A stretch of DNA of 23,545 nt from Bacilli bacterium (GTDB taxonomy: Bacteria > Bacillota_I > Bacilli_A > ML615J-28 > CAG-698), in NCBI GenBank assembly GCA_028693885.1, contig JAQUUM010000002.1:1-23545 (forward strand). The letters run 5' to 3'. The position numbers were made by a program, and so were the translations under genes. Shown piece by piece: positions 1 through 6,446 of this stretch (positions are counted from its first letter, which is position 1; each line of letters opens with the position of its first letter). The notes under the pieces were generated by a model. It searched no databases. It was not told where the DNA came from and saw only the letters and a list, made by a program, of their open reading frames with translations.

Positions 1-458
1 ATATTAATAATTTGATGTTTTCAAAAAGTATTAATAGAAAAAATATAGCAGATGAAAATATAAAGAAGTATCCTTTCATGAAGAAAAAAGAAGTTTTTAA
101 ATTGATTTCAAAAGGTGGAGAATGTTATATTCCTTCATCAAAAATACATACTGCAAAGATGGTTGAATATTTGCATAATCACAATGCTCTAGCAATTATT
201 GCTCATCCAGTTTTAGTTAAAGATTTTGAAATTGAAGAGTTTATTGCTATGGGGATTGATGGTCTTGAAGCAATATATCCTCAAAATACGAAAAAAGATA
301 CGATTAGATTACTTTCTTTATGTAAAGATAATAATTTATTAATTACTGGAGGATCTGATTTTCATGATTTTGAAGATCAAAAGCATGGTATAATCGGAGA
401 CTTTTTTGCTTATGGAAATCAAATTAAAGAATTTTTGGAAAAGATAGGTGTAAAATGA
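1..458 (+). CDS. PHP-domain metal-dependent phosphoesterase (TrpH/YciV-like), C-terminal part
   Basis: The reading frame is open to the left edge of the window, so the gene starts outside it; about the last 150 residues are visible. PHP-domain proteins are metal-dependent phosphoesterases. The TrpH/YciV branch acts on nucleotide or short RNA 5' ends, but the substrate here is not determined. Supporting motifs are IIAHPV (metal-ligand His in the usual AHP context), GIDGLEAIYPQNT, and the C-terminal GGSDFH block, whose Asp and His are typical last metal ligands of the fold. The remnant also contains the lid-like region with a GGECYIP segment, resembling the GKPAYVP segment of the family. The stop codon overlaps the rsmB start as ATGA, so the two are translationally coupled. 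The family call is firm and the exact activity is not. TTG at 12 or ATG at 15 are unlikely starts because homologous sequence lies upstream of this point in the family. Confidence 0.85.
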   Translation, partial: INNLMFSKSINRKNIADENIKKYPFMKKKEVFKLISKGGECYIPSSKIHTAKMVEYLHNHNALAIIAHPVLVKDFEIEEFIAMGIDGLEAIYPQNTKKDTIRLLSLCKDNNLLITGGSDFHDFEDQKHGIIGDFFAYGNQIKEFLEKIGVK

Positions 459-1720
459 ATGCAAGAAGATTCGCTTTAGAAGCGATAGAAAAAATAATAA
501 GAGAGAAAGCTTTTTCTAATTTAATAATAAGTGAATATTTAAATAAATTTTCTTTATCAAAAGAAGATAAAAAGTTTTTTACTCAGTTAGTGTATGGTAC
601 TGTAGAAAATCAAATTTTACTAAATTATTATTTAGAACCATTTATTGGTCAAAAGACTCAAAAAACTTGGGTTAAAATACTTTTATATATGAGTGTATAT
701 CAAATAGTTTTTATGAAAATGGCCGATTACGCTGTAGTCAATGAAAGCGTAGAAATAGCGTCAATAAAAAATAAACAAATTGGTTCTTTTGTTAATGCGG
801 TCTTAAGAAATTTTTTAAGGACAGACTTAAGAAAATTAGATGGACTTGATGAAATTACAGAACTTAGTATAAAATATAGTTACCCAATTTGGATAATAAA
901 GAACTTTCTAAATGATTATAGTTATGAGAAAGTTAAAAAAATACTTGAAGAGAATTCTAGTGTAAAGAAAACTCATCTAAGAGTTAATACTTTAAAAACG
1001 ACGAATTCAAAAGTTGAGAAATTTTTACTTGGTAGAAATTATGAAATTGAGAAAAGTAAACTTGTTAAAAATGGGTTTATTGTTGATGGAGCTTTGATAA
1101 AAAGTGAACTTTTTGAGGATGGATTAATTACCTTTCAAGATGTGTCAAGTCAACTAGTAGCGGAAGTAGTAAATCCAAAAGATTTAAATTTTGTTGTTGA
1201 TCTTTGTAGCGCTCCGGGTGGAAAAACTAGCCATATGAGTGCATTGATGGAAAATAAAGGTAAAATATTAGCGTGTGATATTTTTCAACACAAGGCTAAT
1301 TTAATGAAAAAAACTTTTGAAAGACTTGGTTGCACAAATATTGAAATAAGTATAATTGACGGTAGGCTAATAAAAAATATCATTGAAACAGAAACAGTTG
1401 ATGCATTAGTTATAGATGCACCTTGTAGTGGTCTTGGTGTTATTAGAGATAAACCTGATATAAAGTTTAAATTGAGTGATGAAAGTATAAATGAAGTAAT
1501 ACAAATTCAAAAGGAATTATTGGAATCAAGTTATGAAATTGTTAAAAAAGGGGGTAGCTTAACTTACAGTACATGTACTATAAATAGCTTTGAGAATCAG
1601 AAACAAATTTCTAATTTCCTTAAAAATCATACTGATTTTGAAAAGGAATATGAAAAAATAATTTTGCCATATGAATATCATAGTGATGGTTTTTATATAT
1701 GTAAGTTAAGAAGGAAATAA
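455..1720 (+). CDS. rsmB: 16S rRNA (cytosine-967-C5)-methyltransferase RsmB
   Basis: RsmB methylates C967 of 16S rRNA (E. coli numbering) using S-adenosylmethionine. The 421-residue protein has the usual two parts: an N-terminal NusB-like helical RNA-binding domain (about residues 1-140) and a C-terminal Rossmann methyltransferase domain. Visible motifs are the SAM-binding DLCSAPGGKT (249-258), D275 after strand 2 and D302. DAPCSG (321-326) carries the Cys that helps release product (C324), and YSTCT (371-375) carries the catalytic Cys (C374). Both cysteines of the two-cysteine RNA m5C mechanism are present. The ATG overlaps the preceding stop by four bases and has AGGTG just upstream (446-450). 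rlmN follows directly, as in Bacillus subtilis. Length and motifs are ordinary for the family. Confidence 0.96.
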   Translation: MNARRFALEAIEKIIREKAFSNLIISEYLNKFSLSKEDKKFFTQLVYGTVENQILLNYYLEPFIGQKTQKTWVKILLYMSVYQIVFMKMADYAVVNESVEIASIKNKQIGSFVNAVLRNFLRTDLRKLDGLDEITELSIKYSYPIWIIKNFLNDYSYEKVKKILEENSSVKKTHLRVNTLKTTNSKVEKFLLGRNYEIEKSKLVKNGFIVDGALIKSELFEDGLITFQDVSSQLVAEVVNPKDLNFVVDLCSAPGGKTSHMSALMENKGKILACDIFQHKANLMKKTFERLGCTNIEISIIDGRLIKNIIETETVDALVIDAPCSGLGVIRDKPDIKFKLSDESINEVIQIQKELLESSYEIVKKGGSLTYSTCTINSFENQKQISNFLKNHTDFEKEYEKIILPYEYHSDGFYICKLRRK

Positions 1721-2770
1721 TTGAAAAATATTTTTGAATTTTCAAGAGAAAAATTAGAAGAAGATTTGTTATCAAAGGGTATAAGCAAATATCGTTCACA
1801 ACAAATTTTTGATTGGATATATAAAAAAAATGTTTTGGATGTTGAAAAAATGCAAAACATTAGTAAAATCGATATTGAAATTATTAAAAATGAGTATTCT
1901 TTTGAAAAAATGAAAGTGGTTGATGTAAAAGAATCGTCTGATAGAACTAAAAAGTTTTTATTTGAATTAAATGATGGGAATTATATTGAAACAGTTCTTA
2001 TGAATTTTAGTTATGGTAAAAGTATTTGTATATCTACACAAGTTGGTTGTGATATGGGCTGTAGTTTTTGTGCTAGTGGGAAAGATAAAAAAGTTAGAGA
2101 TTTGACTGTAGCAGAAATGGTTTTGCAGGTTGTTCAAGTTAAAGATTCCTTAGTAGAAGGGGAAAATCTCACGAATATTGTGATAATGGGCATTGGCGAA
2201 CCGTTTGATAATTATATAAACTTGATTGATTTTATTAAAATTGTTAATGATAATAAAGGAATAAATATAGGAGCGAGACATATAACTGTCTCAACTTGTG
2301 GTTTAGTTCCTCAAATTTTAGAATTTGCGAATTTACCATTACAAGTAAATTTAGCAATAAGTTTGCATTTTGCTAATGATGAAAAAAGAAGCAAATATAT
2401 GAAAATAAATAAAGCTTATAATCTTGAAAAATTATTTAATGCATTAGAAATATATTATAATAAAACTAATAGAAGAATTACATTTGAGTATTTGTTGATA
2501 AAGGAAGTTAATGACAGTTTAACAGATGCTAAGCAACTTGTTTCTTTAATTAAAGGGCTTAATGCTTATGTTAATTTAATACCATATAATGATACACAAA
2601 TGTTTTCAAGAAGTCCGAAAGAAGCTCAAAATAGGTTCTATGATTATTTAATGAAAAATAGAATAAATGTAACGCTGAGAAGAGAACAAGGGTTAGATAT
2701 AAGTGCTGCTTGCGGACAATTAAGAATTAAGAAAATGAGAGATGATTATGGAAAAAGGGTTGATAATTAA
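1721..2770 (+). CDS. rlmN: Dual-specificity radical SAM methyltransferase RlmN (23S rRNA A2503 / tRNA A37)
   Basis: RlmN installs m2A at 23S rRNA A2503 and, in many bacteria, at position 37 of some tRNAs. The 349-residue protein has a small N-terminal helical domain followed by a radical SAM barrel. The [4Fe-4S] motif C-X3-C-X2-C is at C110, C114 and C117 within QVGCDMGCSFCASG. The C-terminal GLDISAACGQLR carries the conserved Cys (C331) corresponding to the methyl-carrying C355 of E. coli RlmN. MGIGEPFDNY, the family's MGMGEPL-type SAM contact, is also present. TTG at 1721 is taken as the start: it lies directly after the rsmB stop, AAGGA sits about six bases upstream, and the first residues match the usual RlmN N-terminus. 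The 3' end overlaps rsgA. prpC and prkC, which lie between rlmN and rsgA in B. subtilis, are absent. Confidence 0.96.
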   Translation: MKNIFEFSREKLEEDLLSKGISKYRSQQIFDWIYKKNVLDVEKMQNISKIDIEIIKNEYSFEKMKVVDVKESSDRTKKFLFELNDGNYIETVLMNFSYGKSICISTQVGCDMGCSFCASGKDKKVRDLTVAEMVLQVVQVKDSLVEGENLTNIVIMGIGEPFDNYINLIDFIKIVNDNKGINIGARHITVSTCGLVPQILEFANLPLQVNLAISLHFANDEKRSKYMKINKAYNLEKLFNALEIYYNKTNRRITFEYLLIKEVNDSLTDAKQLVSLIKGLNAYVNLIPYNDTQMFSRSPKEAQNRFYDYLMKNRINVTLRREQGLDISAACGQLRIKKMRDDYGKRVDN

Positions 2771-3599
2771 ATCAATTAGTGGCGAATATAGTATAATCAA
2801 AAAAAATCAAGAAATACTTGTGTGTAAACCAAGAGGGGTTTTTAGATATAAAAATTTAGTTCCCAAGGTTGGAGATATTGTAGAACTAGAAAATAATACA
2901 ATAGTTGCAATTCTGCCTAGAAAAAACGAATTAGAAAGACCTTTTATTGCAAATGTAGATAAATTGTTTTTAGTTTTTTCTATTGAGGAACCTACTTTTA
3001 ATTCTAATTTATTAGATAGGATTTTAGCTATTAATGAATATCGTAATATTGAAAGTATCATTATTGTAACAAAATTAGATTTACTAACTGATTTATCAAA
3101 ATATGAGCATTTTTTTGAATATTATAAGAAGATAGGTTATAAAGTTTTTTTTAGCGATAGAGACATAGAGATAATAAAAAAAGAAATTAAAGATTCAATC
3201 GCGGTTTTTGCTGGTCAAACAGGTGTAGGTAAGACTACTCTGTTGAATACTATAAGTGGACTAAAGTTAAAGACGTCAGAAGTTTCAATTGCTTTAGGTC
3301 GTGGAAAACATACAACAAGGCATGTAGAGCTCGTAAGAGTAAAAGATGGTTGGATTGCAGATACACCAGGCTTTGGAATTGTAGATTTTCATGAAATTGA
3401 TGCACTGACATTAAGTCATTCGTTTAAAGAATTTTTTAAGTATAGTGAAAATTGTAAATTTTCTAAATGTACACACATAAATGAGCCAAATTGTTATGTA
3501 AAAAAAATGGTAGAGAAAAATGAAATTATTTCTTCAAGATATGATAATTATAAATTATTTATTAAAGAAATAGAAGAAACTAAAAAAAATCAATATTAG
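2742..3599 (+). CDS. rsgA: Ribosome small-subunit-dependent GTPase RsgA
   Basis: RsgA (YjeQ/YloQ) is a circularly permuted GTPase that checks late 30S subunit assembly. The three expected parts are present: an N-terminal OB fold (about residues 5-65), the permuted G domain, and a zinc-binding C-terminal domain. The permutation is visible in motif order: G4 TKLD (110-113) precedes the P-loop GQTGVGKT (158-165), then the G2 threonines near 191-192 and G3 DTPG (207-210). Zinc ligands are C238, C243, H245 and C251. The gene overlaps the end of rlmN. ATG 2742 and ATG 2748 are both possible starts; 2748 gives a protein two residues shorter and neither has a strong ribosome binding site, so translational coupling to rlmN is likely. 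rpe follows after 13 bases. Confidence 0.95.
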   Translation: MIMEKGLIIKSISGEYSIIKKNQEILVCKPRGVFRYKNLVPKVGDIVELENNTIVAILPRKNELERPFIANVDKLFLVFSIEEPTFNSNLLDRILAINEYRNIESIIIVTKLDLLTDLSKYEHFFEYYKKIGYKVFFSDRDIEIIKKEIKDSIAVFAGQTGVGKTTLLNTISGLKLKTSEVSIALGRGKHTTRHVELVRVKDGWIADTPGFGIVDFHEIDALTLSHSFKEFFKYSENCKFSKCTHINEPNCYVKKMVEKNEIISSRYDNYKLFIKEIEETKKNQY

Positions 3600-3612
3600 A
3601 AAGGAAAAAAAC

Positions 3613-4257
3613 ATGATTGTTGCTCCATCAATTTTATCAGCAGATTTTTCTAAATTGTTAGAAGAAGTGCAAGAAGTTAAAAAAAATGGTGCCCAATTTT
3701 TACACATTGATGTAATGGATGGACACTTTGTACCTAATATAAGTTTAGGCTCTGTTGTATATAAAGATTTAAAAGGAAAAGTAGATATAGTTTTTGATGT
3801 TCATTTAATGATAAGTGATCCAGTAAAATACGCAAAAGACTTTGTAACAGCTGGGGCGGATTATATTACCTTTCATATGGAAGCGGTAGATAATCCAAAA
3901 GAAACTATCGATTATATAAAATCATTAGGTGTAAAGGTAGGGCTTTCTATTAAGCCGAATACGAGTATTGACACAATTGTTCCATATTTGAATGAATTGG
4001 ATTTAGTACTTGTAATGTCAGTCGAGCCTGGGTTTGGCGGCCAAAAGTTTATGGAGTCATCAATACCTAAAATTTTAAAACTAAAAGAGTTAAAAGAAAA
4101 AAATAAATATAATTATTTAATTCAAGTTGATGGAGGAATTAATGATCAAACTGCCAAGCAAGTTGCTTTAGCAGGGGTCGAAGTGATTGTTGCAGGTACA
4201 TATATTTTTAAAAGTATTAATAGGGAAAGAACGATTAAAGAACTTTTAGAATTATAA
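3613..4257 (+). CDS. rpe: Ribulose-phosphate 3-epimerase
   Basis: Rpe interconverts D-ribulose 5-phosphate and D-xylulose 5-phosphate in the pentose phosphate pathway. The 214-residue TIM barrel carries the family motifs in order: APSILSADF, the metal-binding HIDVMDGHFVPNIS, DVHLMI, the flexible VEPGFGGQ loop, and QVDGGIN with the second catalytic Asp. The start is supported by AGAAAGGA (3598-3605), a strong Shine-Dalgarno sequence that overlaps the rsgA stop. rsgA-rpe adjacency is conserved in Firmicutes. The gene ends the first operon at a hairpin terminator. Nothing about it is unusual. Confidence 0.97.
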   Translation: MIVAPSILSADFSKLLEEVQEVKKNGAQFLHIDVMDGHFVPNISLGSVVYKDLKGKVDIVFDVHLMISDPVKYAKDFVTAGADYITFHMEAVDNPKETIDYIKSLGVKVGLSIKPNTSIDTIVPYLNELDLVLVMSVEPGFGGQKFMESSIPKILKLKELKEKNKYNYLIQVDGGINDQTAKQVALAGVEVIVAGTYIFKSINRERTIKELLEL

Positions 4258-4287
4258 AAAAAAGCTATATAATATAGCTTTTTTTAT
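4256..4287. terminator. Bidirectional terminator between rpe (+) and rpmB (-)
   Basis: AGCTATA and TATAGCT form a short hairpin at about 4263-4279, flanked by an A-run on the left and a T-run on the right. The A/T flanks let it act on both strands, fitting the convergent genes. It begins at the rpe stop and ends at the rpmB stop. Confidence 0.8.
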
Positions 4288-4475
4288 GCTCTTTTTACAA
4301 GTCCAGATTTAAGAGCTCTAGTAGAAACATAAACTTTTTTAATTTTCCCATTTTCATCAATGATTCTAACTTTTTGCAAGTTAGCTTTCCAAACTCTTTT
4401 TGATCTTCTCAAAGAATGAGGTTTATTATTTCCAGTTACTGTACCAACTCCAGTAATATAACATTTTCTAGCCAT
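4284..4475 (-). CDS. rpmB: 50S ribosomal protein L28 (bL28)
   Basis: The product is the 63-residue large-subunit ribosomal protein bL28. It begins MARKCYITG, followed by [20 protein letters not shown] and a basic C-terminal part, all typical of the family. One Cys is seen near the N-terminus (ARKCYITG), so a full four-Cys zinc site is not present. A longer frame of 75 residues exists, but ATG at 4475 is correct because GAGGAGGA (4483-4490, minus strand) lies seven bases upstream and the family starts here. It faces away from fakA, with its own promoter. In Bacillus subtilis rpmB is also opposite to its neighbours in this cluster, so the orientation is ancestral. Confidence 0.97.
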   Translation of the reverse strand: MARKCYITGVGTVTGNNKPHSLRRSKRVWKANLQKVRIIDENGKIKKVYVSTRALKSGLVKRA

Positions 4476-4510
4476 TTCAAAATCCTCCTCGCATATAATT
4501 TTACTTATCA

Positions 4511-4539
4511 ATTATAACATTTAAAATACTTATTTGCAA
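4511..4539 (-). promoter_or_regulatory. Sigma-A-type promoter of rpmB
   Basis: On the minus strand, TTGCAA (4534-4539) and TATAAT (4511-4516) are separated by exactly 17 bases. The expected transcription start is near 4504, about 29 bases before the rpmB ATG, leaving room for the ribosome binding site. This is a near-consensus vegetative promoter. Confidence 0.8.
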
Positions 4540-4635
4540 GTATTATTTTAAAAAAACGGAGAGATTATTTATCTTTAAAAAAGGCCGAAAATGATACATA
4601 AAAGGTTTTCAAAGGCTTAAAATAAATCTAAATTC

Positions 4636-4664
4636 TTGCAATTAATTAATGTTAGTGGTATAAT
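4636..4664 (+). promoter_or_regulatory. Extended -10 promoter of fakA
   Basis: TTGCAA (4636-4641) and TATAAT (4659-4664) are 17 bases apart, and TGG directly before the -10 makes it an extended -10 promoter. The predicted start is at about 4671. Together with the rpmB promoter it forms a divergent promoter region. Apart from these elements and the leader hairpin I see nothing else recognisable in 4540-4635. Confidence 0.82.
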
Positions 4665-4670
4665 AACTAA

Positions 4671-4692
4671 AGATATAAGTTAGCTTATATCT
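4671..4692 (+). promoter_or_regulatory. Perfect 9-bp hairpin at the predicted 5' end of the fakA transcript
   Basis: AGATATAAG, a four-base TTAG loop and CTTATATCT pair perfectly. The hairpin begins at the base where transcription should start, and it ends about 11 bases before the ribosome binding site GGAGGA (4704-4709). No T-run follows, so it is not a terminator. A 5' mRNA-stabilising stem or a protein-binding operator are the likely roles (inference). Confidence 0.55.
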
Positions 4693-4715
4693 AAAAAATC
4701 TTTGGAGGATTAATT

Positions 4716-6404
4716 GTGGATATATATAAATTAAAAGGCTCTATATTTAAAGCTATGCTTTTGTCAGGTGCCGAAAAATTGTCAAAAGAATACGAGGCTA
4801 TTAATGCTTTGAATGTTTTTCCGGTTCCAGATGGTGATACAGGAACTAATATGAAGATGACCTTAAATGGTGGTGTTACAGAGATTAATGGGTATGAAGA
4901 TGATAACATTTTTGAAGTTTCAAAAAAAATATCGCGTGGAATGTTGATGGGGGCTAGGGGTAATTCTGGTGTTATATTGTCTCAATTATTTCGCGGAATT
5001 AATAAAGGATTTGAAGGTTACGAAGAAGTAGATGCTTCAATTTTGGCTAATGCTTTTTTTAGTGGAGTTAAGCAAGCTTATAAAGCAGTTATGAAACCAG
5101 TTGAAGGAACCATCTTAACTGTAGCCAGAGAGGCTAGTGAAAAAGCTTTGATGGTATGTAAATCAAATACTACTATAAATGAATTTTTTAAAGTTTATAT
5201 TCAAGAAGCAAAGGAGTCACTTCAGAGAACGCCTGATTTGTTACCTGTTTTAAAAGAAGCTGGAGTTGTTGATAGCGGTGGAGTAGGACTTATTTGTATA
5301 ATTGAAGGTATGCTTGCTGCAATTGAGGGTGACTCTATAGTAAAAAATTCTTCAATTGATAACTTGCATATGGTAAGCACATTAAAAAAACAAGATAAAG
5401 TTGAAGTTTCTTTTGGATATTGCACAGAATTTATTTTGAAGTTAGCAACTAAAAAAGTAGGCGATATTGAGAAATTCGATGAAAAAGTTGTTTTAGAAAA
5501 AATTGAAAGTTTGGGAGATTCAATTGTTCTTGTTAAGGATGAAGATTTATTAAAAGTTCATATTCATACTTTAGTACCAGGAAATATATTAAATGAAGGT
5601 CAAAAATATGGAGAATTTATTCATTTAAAGATTGAAAATATGGAAGTTCAACATCAAGATCATGAGGAATTGATTAGTTCACATACGAATGGTGAATGTG
5701 CTTGTGGGGAAGTCCATGAAATGGTAAAAAAACCTGAAATCAAATCAAAATATGCGATAGTTTCAGTAGCTACAGGCGATGGATTGATGAAAACCTTTAA
5801 AGAAATGGGTGCTGATTATATCGTTTCTGGTGGGCAAAGTATGAACCCATCAACTGAGGACTTCATAAAAGGCTACGAAACTTTAAACGCTGAAAACATT
5901 ATTGTTTTCCCAAATAACAAAAATATTATTTTAGCAGCTAGACAATCTGCAAAGTTATATAAAGAAAGCAATGTTTATGTTGTTGAAACAACATCGCTAG
6001 CTCAAGGATTTGCGGCTTTAACTATGATAGATTTGAATGATGAACCAAATAAATGTATTGCTGATCTTCAAATAGTTGTAAGTAATGTTACTACTGGCTT
6101 AATTACATATGCGGTAAGAGAAACACAACTTGAAGGATTGCATATTAAAAAAGATGATTTTATAGGAATTTTGGATGGAAAAATTGTCACAAGTTGTAGA
6201 AGAAAAATAGATGCTGTTAAAAGTTTGCTTCAAAAAGCTATAAACGATCAAAAAGAAATAGTTACAATTATTTATGGTAAAGATGTTAGTGAAAAAGAAG
6301 CAACTGAGCTAGTTAAGCATATTGAAAAGAATTTCTCTAATGTTGATGTCGACGTAGTGGATGGAAGCCAAGATGTATATAGCTATATTTTTGCGATTGA
6401 ATAA
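4716..6404 (+). CDS. fakA: Fatty acid kinase catalytic subunit FakA (YloV, DhaL/DegV-like)
   Basis: FakA phosphorylates fatty acids held by a FakB partner, giving acyl-phosphate for phospholipid synthesis. The N-terminal DhaL-like kinase domain contains NVFPVPDGDTGTN (33-45), whose Asp residues bind Mg-ATP. It also contains ARGNSGVILSQ (80-90) and DSGGVGL (187-192). The middle domain keeps C236, H282 and H284, matching the zinc ligands described for Staphylococcus aureus FakA. The C-terminal DegV-like domain occupies about 345-562. The 562-residue length is typical. The GTG start at 4716 is supported by GGAGGA six bases upstream and the absence of a better in-frame start. A His/Cys-rich linker (about 313-334) before the C-terminal domain is unusual. 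yloU (Asp23 family), normally between rpmB and fakA, is absent. No fakB is present in the window. It has its own promoter and a terminator at the 3' end. Confidence 0.93.
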   Translation: MDIYKLKGSIFKAMLLSGAEKLSKEYEAINALNVFPVPDGDTGTNMKMTLNGGVTEINGYEDDNIFEVSKKISRGMLMGARGNSGVILSQLFRGINKGFEGYEEVDASILANAFFSGVKQAYKAVMKPVEGTILTVAREASEKALMVCKSNTTINEFFKVYIQEAKESLQRTPDLLPVLKEAGVVDSGGVGLICIIEGMLAAIEGDSIVKNSSIDNLHMVSTLKKQDKVEVSFGYCTEFILKLATKKVGDIEKFDEKVVLEKIESLGDSIVLVKDEDLLKVHIHTLVPGNILNEGQKYGEFIHLKIENMEVQHQDHEELISSHTNGECACGEVHEMVKKPEIKSKYAIVSVATGDGLMKTFKEMGADYIVSGGQSMNPSTEDFIKGYETLNAENIIVFPNNKNIILAARQSAKLYKESNVYVVETTSLAQGFAALTMIDLNDEPNKCIADLQIVVSNVTTGLITYAVRETQLEGLHIKKDDFIGILDGKIVTSCRRKIDAVKSLLQKAINDQKEIVTIIYGKDVSEKEATELVKHIEKNFSNVDVDVVDGSQDVYSYIFAIE

Positions 6405-6424
6405 AAGGGCTTTTGCCCTTTTTT
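6403..6424 (+). terminator. Hairpin terminator after fakA
   Basis: AAAAGGGC, loop TTTT, GCCCTTTT, then more T. It begins within the fakA stop codon. recG starts only 22 bases later with no obvious promoter in the gap, so recG depends on read-through or a promoter inside fakA. Confidence 0.85.
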
Positions 6425-6446
6425 GCACTAAAGTTAAGGAGATAAA

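Noticed and set aside
4691..4909. A minus-strand open frame between rpmB and fakA
   Set aside because: It overlaps the conserved kinase motif of fakA on the other strand and runs into the fakA leader; its composition is that of an antisense shadow.
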